Shown here in pieces: positions 32,078-40,299 of a DNA stretch of 55,648 nt. The notes under the pieces are model-generated. The model had not been told where the DNA came from, searched no databases, and saw only the letters and a program-made list of their open reading frames with translations. The position numbers and the translations under genes are program-made. Every line of letters begins with the position of its first letter. The first letter of the stretch is position 1. Origin of the DNA: a virus; the IMG/VR virus record IMGVR_UViG_3300025073_000058, positions 1 through 55,648 of that record. One strand, 5' to 3'.

Positions 32078-33271
32078 ATGAATTTCATAGACGTTCTTTT
32101 TTCTTCTAAAAACGGTGAATCTGACGTTATTTACTGTGATGGTAGTATTAATGTATTATCTCTTTCAGAGTCCGGAAATCTTCCAGTCCCGAGTTTTTCT
32201 TGGTATCTATCGAGAGCCTTCCCTTGTGTTGACTCCGCCGCTTTGTACTGTTCCAATAAAAAGGTTGTCGACGTATGTTCGCAAAAGGAAAGGAGAGACT
32301 GGGAAAAGCTTTATGAAACATGGGCCGCATATCAGTGTGCAATTAAAACAGCTAAAGTAAAAGTAACTTCTAGGAATTTTGTTGATTTATTTTCTTTTGA
32401 CTTCTTGCTTGAGTTTGCCGCCAAAAGAACTGAAATAACAAAAAAGATTATTGATTCGACCGAAAGGCCAAAGAATTATAATTTGCTTAAACAGGCGTCG
32501 TTTCTATTAGAGGACATAGCCTTTAAAAAACTTAACGTCTGTGCAGAAGCGGACGAAGACATAAAGAACGCTTTAAATAAAAGCCTACAGAGAATAGACT
32601 ATAATCTTTTTGGTACTGTTACAGGGCGTCTGAGCGAGCGGCCGGGTTCTTTTCCGATACTTAGATTGCCCAAAAAAGAAAGACACATTCTTTGTCCCAA
32701 CAATGATGTTTATGTCGAATTGGACATAAATGGAGCTGAAATAAGAACTATTTTACATTTGTTTGGGAAAGAACAACCTCAACACGATATCCACCAATGG
32801 AATGCAGAAAACCTCTTTTGCGGTAAACTTTCCAGAGAAGAAGCAAAAAAGAAAGTTTTCTCTTGGCTGTATAACCCAGAAGATGCTTCCTTAAAGATAT
32901 TTGACAGAGAAGAACTAATAAAGAAGTATTGGGACGGGAAAAAGATTGAAACACCTTTGGGGCGAACTATAGAAATAGAGGATTTTCATTTTGTTTTTAA
33001 TTATCTTATCCAAAGCACAACGAGTGATTTGTTTCTTGCGCAGGCACTAAAAGTTTGGGAATGTCTGAAAAAGAATAAGATGAGAAGCTATATCGCTTTC
33101 CTTATTCACGACTGTCTTGTATTAGATTTTGACAAGAATGAAAAACATAAAATAAGAGAGATAGAAGAAATTTTCTCTTCTACAGATTTTGGAAAGTATG
33201 TTATAAACCTCTCTATAGGGAAGAATTTTGGAGAGATGAGTAGGATTTTAGAACATGGTAAAAAAGTCTAG
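32078..33271 (+). CDS. Small family A (PolA-like) DNA polymerase, palm region only
   Basis: 397 residues. Family A motifs appear in order: GTVTGRLSERPG (about 179-190), motif A VELDINGAEIRTILHL (about 213-228) with DIHQWNAENLF, motif B-like REEAKKKVFSWLYNP, LGRTIEI, NYLIQSTTSDLFLAQAL and motif C IHDCLVLDF. No 3'-5' exonuclease domain is present and the N-terminal 170 residues are unlike PolA. Motif C reads HDC rather than HDE. It probably serves a special repair or replication step beside the family C polymerase. Overlaps the next gene by 17 bases. Confidence 0.75.
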   Translation: MNFIDVLFSSKNGESDVIYCDGSINVLSLSESGNLPVPSFSWYLSRAFPCVDSAALYCSNKKVVDVCSQKERRDWEKLYETWAAYQCAIKTAKVKVTSRNFVDLFSFDFLLEFAAKRTEITKKIIDSTERPKNYNLLKQASFLLEDIAFKKLNVCAEADEDIKNALNKSLQRIDYNLFGTVTGRLSERPGSFPILRLPKKERHILCPNNDVYVELDINGAEIRTILHLFGKEQPQHDIHQWNAENLFCGKLSREEAKKKVFSWLYNPEDASLKIFDREELIKKYWDGKKIETPLGRTIEIEDFHFVFNYLIQSTTSDLFLAQALKVWECLKKNKMRSYIAFLIHDCLVLDFDKNEKHKIREIEEIFSSTDFGKYVINLSIGKNFGEMSRILEHGKKV

Positions 33272-34112
33272 TTGTGCTGTAGTAATAGGAAATCAGCCCG
33301 TATTAGTAGAACAATTAAAGTCTTGGCCAGAACTCAAGAAAGTTTTTCTTGTGTCTTCTCGTGATGACTCTGATGTAGTAATTAAAGAGACAAGTCCCGA
33401 GAAGATAGAAGAATCTTTTGATAAGCTTTATTCCTCTTCAAAGTGTAATCTTCATAAATTTAATAAACTTGGCAATTCTTGTATAGCATTTGTTGATGGC
33501 TCAGACATCGTTTCTGCATGTAGTCTTCGTCTGCTTCAAAAAGTCAAGGACGCAGACATCAGAATAATTTTTTTGCTAAGACCTACGCCAACTTATAAAA
33601 ATGACGTCAAACTAAATCGAAAGGTGGTGTATGGTGTGCTCCAAGAATACGCCAGATCGGGAGTTTTTAAGGAAATCTGCATAGTTGATGATTATTGTCT
33701 GGAGAAAATGATTCCTGCAACAACATTGTCCGAGATAGAAACTAAAAAAACAGAGCTTCTTCTTGGGACGTATAAAATGTTGTTGGCCTATAGAGAACAA
33801 GAGGGCGTTTTGAAACAAGACTTAACTCCTCCTAATTGCGCAAGAATTTATACTCTTGGAAGTGTCGATTTGGAAACGGGGAAAGAGAATCTTTTTTATG
33901 AAATATTTTCGCCTATTCTCAAAGCTTACTACTATTTAGTAAGCAAAGGAGACTACGAAAAACAATCAGGGTTATTGCAGGAAGCAAGAGAAAAACTTAA
34001 TCGGAAACAAGCAGTAGACTACGTATACGACATATTTATTTCCCCATACGATAGTAAATATTTGTTTGTTATTCCGTATTCTGATCAAATACAGGAGATT
34101 ATAACATCATGA
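33255..34112 (+). CDS. Unknown protein between polymerase and SSB genes
   Basis: 285 residues. Alternating strands and helices: GNSCIAFVDGSDIVSACSLRLL, ADIRIIFLLRPTPTY, FKEICIVDDYCLEKMIP. The succession loosely recalls a tubulin/FtsZ-like core, but the GGGTG phosphate loop is not present, so I do not assign it. Starts inside the polymerase gene and ends with ATGA overlap, so it is coupled on both sides. Confidence 0.5.
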   Translation: MVKKSSCAVVIGNQPVLVEQLKSWPELKKVFLVSSRDDSDVVIKETSPEKIEESFDKLYSSSKCNLHKFNKLGNSCIAFVDGSDIVSACSLRLLQKVKDADIRIIFLLRPTPTYKNDVKLNRKVVYGVLQEYARSGVFKEICIVDDYCLEKMIPATTLSEIETKKTELLLGTYKMLLAYREQEGVLKQDLTPPNCARIYTLGSVDLETGKENLFYEIFSPILKAYYYLVSKGDYEKQSGLLQEAREKLNRKQAVDYVYDIFISPYDSKYLFVIPYSDQIQEIITS

Positions 34113-34342
34113 CAACACCAACTTGGAAAATTCTGTTTATGAAGAAAAATGGCGAAGCGAGAACAATGACTTTTCAATATTTGAGAGACCTTCCCAAATC
34201 CCTTTTAAACGAAAGAATAAAGGGCACGGGAAGACAACCAGCAAAACAAAATCAGGAGGTGGTCTGGGATGTAGACAAACAGGACTTTAGAATTATCAAT
34301 TGGGATCAAGTAGTTGAGGGACCAGAAAAAGTTACAGCATAG
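34109..34342 (+). CDS. Small hypothetical protein
   Basis: 77 residues, ATGA overlap with the preceding gene. Beta-like start (WKILFMKKNGEARTMTF) and a basic middle (NERIKGTGRQPAKQNQ). No family recognised; it lies directly before the SSB gene in the replication operon. Confidence 0.55.
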   Translation: MTTPTWKILFMKKNGEARTMTFQYLRDLPKSLLNERIKGTGRQPAKQNQEVVWDVDKQDFRIINWDQVVEGPEKVTA

Positions 34343-34364
34343 TAACATAACAAGGAGAAACAAA

Positions 34365-35153
34365 ATGTCACTAAACCTAGAAGAAATCAGAAAGAAATTA
34401 GACAGCATTAACAACCCCAAGAAGGCAAAAACCGGAGAAGGGAAATCGTATCGTTGGTCGCCCAAGGAAACAAAAACTTTTGCATTACGTATTGTGAACG
34501 TATCAGAACCCTTTGTTGAGGCTTCTATCCACTTTATTGGCGGAAAGAGTTTCCTTTGTCCTCGAAAGAATTTCAATGAGAAGTGTGCTATTTGTGAAAT
34601 GGCTTTTGAGCTTTACAATACAAAAGATGCTGAGAAGATCCAACTAGCGAAAGATAATTACTTTCCTCGTGAGAGATATTTCTCGCCCATTCTTGTTCGC
34701 GGCGAAGAGGACCAAGGCGTGCGTTGGTGGAGCTATGGCAAAGGCGTGTACAAGTCAATGCTAGAGGAAGTTCTTAATCCCGACGTTGGCAACATCGCCG
34801 ACGAAGAAAAAGGATTTGATGTGCTACTTTCATATGAGTACAACGAAGCTAATCCTCGCTTCTCCAAGAGCAGCGTAAAGATTGCTCGTCGCCCCACTCC
34901 GATTATGGAAGACTACGAAGTAGCCCGTAAGCTTGTTGCAGATATGCCGACCTTTAATCTTCTTTATCCTCGCAAGACTCCACAAGATGTGGAAATGATT
35001 CTTAGCGAGCATATGAACCAAGATGTTGGCAATTCCGAGGGAGGCACAGAAAAATATGGTGCTGCCAAGGAATCGGAAACTATTCTAACACAAGCAGCAG
35101 AGCCCCCGGTTTCTGGTGACGACGCTATTGACGCTGCGTTTGAAGAAAAATAG
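34365..35153 (+). CDS. Single-stranded DNA-binding protein (gp32-like)
   Basis: 262 residues. A zinc knuckle (CPRKNFNEKCAICEM) sits in the OB region as in T4 gp32, followed by WWSYGKGVYKSMLEE. The C-terminus is acidic and ends DDAIDAAFEEK, the usual docking tail for replication partners. A strong ribosome site (caaggagaaac) sets the start. Followed by a strong terminator, so it ends its transcript, as expected for a highly made protein. Confidence 0.85.
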   Translation: MSLNLEEIRKKLDSINNPKKAKTGEGKSYRWSPKETKTFALRIVNVSEPFVEASIHFIGGKSFLCPRKNFNEKCAICEMAFELYNTKDAEKIQLAKDNYFPRERYFSPILVRGEEDQGVRWWSYGKGVYKSMLEEVLNPDVGNIADEEKGFDVLLSYEYNEANPRFSKSSVKIARRPTPIMEDYEVARKLVADMPTFNLLYPRKTPQDVEMILSEHMNQDVGNSEGGTEKYGAAKESETILTQAAEPPVSGDDAIDAAFEEK

Positions 35154-35165
35154 ATTGAGATGAAA

Positions 35166-35221
35166 ATGTAGAACAATACTCCGGCTGGGTTTATCTCGGC
35201 CGGAGTTGTTCTACATCTTTT
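35166..35221 (+). terminator. Rho-independent terminator after SSB
   Basis: An 18-bp stem (35166-35185 with 35199-35216, one 2-base bulge) ending in ctccggc/gccggag, followed by cttttaa. One of the strongest hairpins in the window. Confidence 0.9.
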
Positions 35222-35236
35222 AACTGAGGAACAATA

Positions 35237-36451
35237 ATGACAAAGACAAGCTTAGAAAAAATTAAATCTATCATAAACAAAAAAGTCGGACATGACGTTG
35301 CTTACAATCTTACAAAAGATGAGTCTCCTGCAACAGTTAAAGACTGGATTTCTACAGGTTCTTTTCTTCTGGATTGTACAATCGCAAGGGGAATTAAAGC
35401 GGGAATTCCCGTAGGAAGAATTACAGAAATAGCCTCTTTGTCTGGAGTTGGGAAAAGTTATTTGGCAGCGCAAATTGCGGTAAATGCCCAAAAGAAGGGC
35501 TATCACGTTGTATATTTTGATAGCGAGAGAGCAATAGACTCAGAGTTTCTTATCAACGCCGGATGCGACTTAGATCATCTTACCTATATTCTTCCAGACG
35601 ATATACGACAAATGTTTGAAATCATGGAAGCTGTTCTTTCAGAAGAAGAGATGGGTAGAGTTGTCTTTATTCTCGACAGCCTTGCCATGCTCCCCGACTT
35701 AACTGATGTTGAAGGAGATTTTAATCCAAGTTCTTCGGTTTCTGTTAAGGCAAGAACTATTTCAAAGGGTATTTCGAAGCTGCTTGGACCTCTTAACAGG
35801 GCTGGGGCCACTTGGGTAATCTTAAATCATCTTAAGACAAACATTTCTCCAGAGGCTTCTAGCAAATACGCAACAGATGAAGTTAAGTATTTTACTCCTG
35901 GTGGGCTTTCTGTTGCTTATGCTTGCCATCTTCGTATTTGGCTTGTTAAGCCTCATGCAAAAGCCTCTTTCGTTGAGGACGAGAAGGGGTTTATTATTGG
36001 CTCAACAGTAAAAGCGAAGCTTATTAAATCACGATATGGGACCGAGAAAAGAAAGTGTGAGTTTAAGATTTTGTGGGGAGACCCCAACAGAGTCGGAGTT
36101 TGTGATGATGAAAGTTTGTTTGAGGTAGTTAAAATCTCTCCTAGATATCGTACAGGCGGACCTTGGAAGTTTCTTATGGGAGATGACAAGCAAGAAGTAA
36201 AGTTCCAAGAGAAAGATTGGAGCGATCTTCTCAAGAACGATGCAAACTTTTTTGCTCTTGTGATGAAGGTTGTTGAAGAAGAGATGGTTGTGAACTTTAA
36301 CGAAAAAAAGAATGCAGCGGATTTCTATTTCGATAAAGAAACAGACGAGGGACACAAAGAAATTCCTAACTTTCCCGACCAACCAACGGAAAAACTCAAT
36401 GAAAAGAAGGGCTCTTCTGTAGTGTCGTTTGGAGAGAAGGACGAAGAATAG
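35237..36451 (+). CDS. uvsX: UvsX/RecA-like recombinase
   Basis: 404 residues. Walker A is SLSGVGKS (residues 67-74), Walker B is VVFILDSLAMLPD, and the DNA-binding loop region includes GDFNPSSSVSVKARTISK and WVILNHLKTNISPEA. ATP-dependent strand exchange in recombination-dependent replication and repair, with the gp32-like SSB as partner just upstream. Length is close to T4 UvsX (391). Confidence 0.93.
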   Translation: MTKTSLEKIKSIINKKVGHDVAYNLTKDESPATVKDWISTGSFLLDCTIARGIKAGIPVGRITEIASLSGVGKSYLAAQIAVNAQKKGYHVVYFDSERAIDSEFLINAGCDLDHLTYILPDDIRQMFEIMEAVLSEEEMGRVVFILDSLAMLPDLTDVEGDFNPSSSVSVKARTISKGISKLLGPLNRAGATWVILNHLKTNISPEASSKYATDEVKYFTPGGLSVAYACHLRIWLVKPHAKASFVEDEKGFIIGSTVKAKLIKSRYGTEKRKCEFKILWGDPNRVGVCDDESLFEVVKISPRYRTGGPWKFLMGDDKQEVKFQEKDWSDLLKNDANFFALVMKVVEEEMVVNFNEKKNAADFYFDKETDEGHKEIPNFPDQPTEKLNEKKGSSVVSFGEKDEE

Positions 36452-36452
36452 T

Positions 36453-36481
36453 TTGACTTTTCCCTCTCGCTGTGCTAATCT
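36453..36481 (+). promoter_or_regulatory. Sigma70-like promoter (TTGACT-17-TAATCT)
   Basis: TTGACT at 36453-36458, 17-base spacer, TAATCT at 36476-36481, right after the uvsX stop. It would drive the long nucleotide/replication operon starting at 36509. Confidence 0.65.
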
Positions 36482-36508
36482 GTCGCTCTTGCAAACGGAG
36501 AGGGAGAA

Positions 36509-37504
36509 ATGTCAGTAATACATTCCGTACCAATTCAACAATCTTTTTTCTCTGACAAGCCAGACCTTCCTAATTTCTTGGAACAGTTCAAAAATGTTTT
36601 TGACTGCGGAGGGTTTGTCGCTGGCGGCCTTCCTCTGATGTATTATTATTCAAATATGGACTTGTGGGAGATTTTAACAACAAATAGGAGGATAGAAATT
36701 ACCCCAGAGAATAATAAAGTTTTTGAGGAACATCGTGGGTTATACTCAAGTCTTATTGGTCTTGCAGGGGATTTGGACGTTTGGTTTTCTTCAAAAGAAG
36801 AAAGTGATTTGTTTCATAAAAAGTTTATAAAGCAAGGCAAATACAACAAACACCTAATCGCTTTTTCAGATAATCTTACAGTTGAATATTGGAAAAATGT
36901 ACCAAACACAAACTATGGAAAAAAGACATTTGCAGAAACATATAAAATGGTTGATACAAGAAGTTATCTTACTAGAAAGCTAGAAAAAACTCCTTTGATA
37001 AGGAAACTTGTAAAGAGTTTCATAAAGCCTTCTCCCAAACCCCACACGGTGCAGCTTGTTTCTAGCTTTATGGACACCCCAGAAAATATTGTTTCTAATT
37101 TTGATTTCTTTAATTCCATGGTAGGATTTAATGATAAGCGGGTATTTTATCATGAAGACTTTTCTTCTTGTGTATCAAATAAGGTTTTAAAAATTAACAA
37201 GATGCAGCATTTGAATCTTTATCGACTTACAAAGTATATTGCCAAATATGATATTCGGAGTATAGAAAATCAAGAAAATCTTGTTGAATCAATATACAAT
37301 AATCTACACGCCGAAGAGGATAAGAGCACTGTTCGAGAAAGACTTACTACGCTTTTGACGACAGAAAGCATATTGCTTTCTTTGCTAAATAATGATACAG
37401 TATCTATGTTGGCGAGCATATTATCGTGTACACAATTGTTTAAATTAAGAGAGAAAGTCGACGGAGTTTTTAAGGCACCTTATTATTATTCTTATGTTCC
37501 ATGA
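36509..37504 (+). CDS. Putative nucleotidyltransferase-fold protein
   Basis: 331 residues. FVAGGLPLMYYY followed by GDLDVWFSSKEE gives the GG...DxD pattern of polymerase-beta-like nucleotidyltransferases, as found in several phage proteins of this size. Substrate unknown. The C-terminal half is helical. Its stop overlaps the next gene by ATGA. Confidence 0.5.
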   Translation: MSVIHSVPIQQSFFSDKPDLPNFLEQFKNVFDCGGFVAGGLPLMYYYSNMDLWEILTTNRRIEITPENNKVFEEHRGLYSSLIGLAGDLDVWFSSKEESDLFHKKFIKQGKYNKHLIAFSDNLTVEYWKNVPNTNYGKKTFAETYKMVDTRSYLTRKLEKTPLIRKLVKSFIKPSPKPHTVQLVSSFMDTPENIVSNFDFFNSMVGFNDKRVFYHEDFSSCVSNKVLKINKMQHLNLYRLTKYIAKYDIRSIENQENLVESIYNNLHAEEDKSTVRERLTTLLTTESILLSLLNNDTVSMLASILSCTQLFKLREKVDGVFKAPYYYSYVP

Positions 37505-37512
37505 GGAAAATC

Positions 37513-37935
37513 ATGCGAGAAATCCACAACATCGACATTACGAATCGTATTGCGAAGGCTGTGGAACTGGCTCGTAAAGTCGCAGATGCTTCTGCTTGCG
37601 GGTTTCGTCATGGAGCTGTACTGATCAATAACGGTGGGGCTTATATCAACGCGGCCTCGAACAAGAGGAATTATTCTTCTTTCTGTAACAGGTTCGACTT
37701 TCGTGTAACTAACGGAAATCTTAAGGCATCTCGTCATGCTGAAAGCCGGGCCTGTCTGAATATTCCAGCAGCTCTTACTGTTGGTGGAACCATTGTTGTG
37801 GTTCGTATTGGCAAGAACGGAGAGCTTCGAAATTCTCGCCCTTGCGAGATGTGTCAAGCAGTGATGGACTTCTGCGGCATCAAGAAGATTTATTATTCTA
37901 ATGATGACGGCAGCTTGTCTATGATCAGGGCATAA
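37513..37935 (+). CDS. Deoxycytidylate/cytidine deaminase-like enzyme
   Basis: 140 residues. Zinc site of the deaminase fold: SRHAESRACL (HAE) and RPCEMCQAVMD (PCxxC), with FRHGAVLINNGG before it. Deaminates a cytosine nucleotide, feeding dUMP into thymidylate synthesis by the ThyX-like protein downstream. Start chosen at 37513, which has gagga in front; an ATG at 37501 is possible. Base composition is somewhat more GC-rich than neighbours. Confidence 0.82.
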   Translation: MREIHNIDITNRIAKAVELARKVADASACGFRHGAVLINNGGAYINAASNKRNYSSFCNRFDFRVTNGNLKASRHAESRACLNIPAALTVGGTIVVVRIGKNGELRNSRPCEMCQAVMDFCGIKKIYYSNDDGSLSMIRA

Positions 37936-37941
37936 ACAAAA

Positions 37942-38901
37942 ATGAGAGTAGTATTTATTGACAGTTTAAATTCTTTATTTATCCGGAATTATGTTGTAAA
38001 CCCAACTCTTTCTTTAAACGGCGCTCCGATTGGAGGGGTTGTTGGAGGACTTAAGTCTCTACAGTCAATGATAAATTATATAAAGCCCGACGAGGTGGTT
38101 GTCGTCTGGGATGGTCTAGGAGGCTCAAGGCGTCGTCGAGCAATTGATAAAAACTATAAGGCTGGAAGAAAGCCAATTAATCTCAATCGTTCTTTGCAAA
38201 TAGATCCGCAAGACGAAGAAAGAAATAAGTTTTGGCAGCACGCCAAGCTTATCGAATATCTTTCTTTTTTGCCGGTAAAGCAATTGATTTATGAATCGGT
38301 AGAGGCTGATGATGTTATTGCGTTTCTAGTTCATCGCGAGAAATATAAAGAAGCACAGAAAATTATTGTGTCTTCTGACAAGGATTTCTTTCAACTGATC
38401 GACAAAAATACGATAGTATACAGACCGATTCAGGACGAGGTGTTGTCGATAAAAAAGATCCTTGAAAAGTATGGGATTCATCCGAGAAACTTTGCTTTAG
38501 CCCGTGCAATATCAGGAGACGACAAGAGTGATAATGTTCAAGGAGTTGGCGGAGTTAAGTTGAAGTCTGTTGCAAAAAGATTTGATTTTCTTAAGGAAGA
38601 AAAAGAATATAGTATAGACGACGTTGTAAAGTTCTGTCAAAACGTCGAGAAACCACTAGTTATACATAAAAACATTCTTTCTGGCCGAGATCAAGTAATA
38701 CAGAATATGCGAATGATACAGTTAGATAGCCCTCTCATTTCTCTTCAGGCTCAGGGAGAAATTCGAGAAGAAATAGAGAAGAGGGATTTAGTTTTTCGTA
38801 AGTCAATGTTTACACAATCTGCAATTAAAGATGGGTTTGCTGAATTGAATTGGACTCCACTTTTCCAGTGGAGCAATCGAGTTATGTCGGAGATAAAATA
38901 A
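37942..38901 (+). CDS. 5'-3' exonuclease / flap endonuclease (T4 RNase H/FEN-like)
   Basis: 319 residues. Motifs of the FEN family: FIDSLNSLFIRNY, VVVVWDGLGGSRRRRAIDKNYKAGR, VEADDVIAFL, VSSDKDFFQL and the helix-hairpin-helix ISGDDKSDNVQGVGGVK. Removes RNA primers and flaps during lagging-strand synthesis. Encoded between the deaminase and the helicase. Confidence 0.9.
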   Translation: MRVVFIDSLNSLFIRNYVVNPTLSLNGAPIGGVVGGLKSLQSMINYIKPDEVVVVWDGLGGSRRRRAIDKNYKAGRKPINLNRSLQIDPQDEERNKFWQHAKLIEYLSFLPVKQLIYESVEADDVIAFLVHREKYKEAQKIIVSSDKDFFQLIDKNTIVYRPIQDEVLSIKKILEKYGIHPRNFALARAISGDDKSDNVQGVGGVKLKSVAKRFDFLKEEKEYSIDDVVKFCQNVEKPLVIHKNILSGRDQVIQNMRMIQLDSPLISLQAQGEIREEIEKRDLVFRKSMFTQSAIKDGFAELNWTPLFQWSNRVMSEIK

Positions 38902-38904
38902 TCT

Positions 38905-40299
38905 ATGACAAAAAAGGAAGTACGAGAGGTAGAAGACTTTTCTTCTTTTGGTCTGTCGTTTCAAGAAGAAGTCGTAAAGGCGATGACTTTTGATCATCTT
39001 TATTGCGATCAAATCACGGAAGTTCTTGAAACGGTATTCTTTGAATTTGAATATCTTAGATTTTATGTACAAAAACTATTGGCCTATAAGAAACAATATA
39101 AAGTTCATCCTTCGCTAAATATTATTTCTGCTATCTTGGGAACTTCTGAAAATGAAACGGATGAAACTTCGTATGGGCAAGCAAAAGAACTATTGTCGAA
39201 ATTTAAAACAGAGCCTGGCCTTAGTGTAGACATAGAATATATCAAAGATTCTTCAATAAAGTTTTGTAAGAAGCAGAACCTAAAGAAGGCAATGCTTCAG
39301 TCGATTAAGCTTATGGCTTCCTCTTCTTTCGAAGAGATAGAAAAAATAATTGTAGAGTCTCTTCGACTTGGGTTGGACAACGATATTGGACACGATCTTG
39401 TAAGAGACTTTTATGCGAGATATAAAACTCAAGAAACCAGAACTCCGATTTCTACAGGTTGGAACTACATTGACAACTTAATGCAGGGAGGCTTGGGAAT
39501 AGGGGAAATCGGTTTGGGGATGGCTCCTACGGGGGGCGGGAAAACCATGATGCTTGTGCATCTAGGAGCGCATGCACTAAAGCTTGGTAAAAACGTATTG
39601 TACATCACGCTAGAGCTTTCGGAAAGCGTAATAGGAAGAAGATTTGATGTGTGTTTAACCAAGGTCCCCCCAGAGCTTTTGTTTGGCTCACAAGAAGCAG
39701 TGTTTGGGGACTTGCAGTCTTTGGTAAAAGGAAGACTTGTTGTAAAGAAATTTAGAGCGAAAGCAGCATCAGTACAAACACTTAGAAACTATGTTGAGAA
39801 GACAATAAAAAGAGATTTTAAACCTGACTTGGTTCTTATAGATTACCTTAGCAAAATTAAGCCCGTTGTTGTGAAGAAAGACGGATGGTCGGAAACGGAA
39901 GATATTGCAGACGACCTTCGTTCTATGGGAGAAGATTTTGGTTTCCCAGTTTGGACAATGGACCAGCTAAACAGGACGGGTGCTCAGGCGGAAGTTGCAA
40001 CGATGGAGCATAGTTCTGGTGGTTATGGAAAGAATTTTCCATGTGATTTTGTTATGGTTGTGTCAAGAAGTCCGGAAGAGAGACAAAATAAAGCTGGACG
40101 TATGTTTATCTCCAAGAACAGATTTGGAGACGATCAAATGGTATGCCCTGTCTATATGGACACAAGGGTAATTGATATTAATGTTTCGGCGCCCGAGGAA
40201 GCCATAGAAGCGACAGGGCCAAAGAAAGCCTCGGAGCTACAAGCAAGTGCCTTGCAGGCAGCATATAATAAGGTAAAGACAAAGAAGGACATAAATTGA
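38905..40299 (+). CDS. Replicative DNA helicase (DnaB/gp41-like)
   Basis: 464 residues. RecA-fold helicase domain from about residue 180: STGWNYIDNLMQGGLG, Walker A MAPTGGGKT (206-214), VLYITLELSE, LVLIDYLSK (Walker B) and WTMDQLNRTG. N-terminal helical domain as in DnaB/gp41. Forms the hexamer that unwinds DNA at the fork. Ends with TGATG overlap to the RNR gene. Confidence 0.92.
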   Translation: MTKKEVREVEDFSSFGLSFQEEVVKAMTFDHLYCDQITEVLETVFFEFEYLRFYVQKLLAYKKQYKVHPSLNIISAILGTSENETDETSYGQAKELLSKFKTEPGLSVDIEYIKDSSIKFCKKQNLKKAMLQSIKLMASSSFEEIEKIIVESLRLGLDNDIGHDLVRDFYARYKTQETRTPISTGWNYIDNLMQGGLGIGEIGLGMAPTGGGKTMMLVHLGAHALKLGKNVLYITLELSESVIGRRFDVCLTKVPPELLFGSQEAVFGDLQSLVKGRLVVKKFRAKAASVQTLRNYVEKTIKRDFKPDLVLIDYLSKIKPVVVKKDGWSETEDIADDLRSMGEDFGFPVWTMDQLNRTGAQAEVATMEHSSGGYGKNFPCDFVMVVSRSPEERQNKAGRMFISKNRFGDDQMVCPVYMDTRVIDINVSAPEEAIEATGPKKASELQASALQAAYNKVKTKKDIN

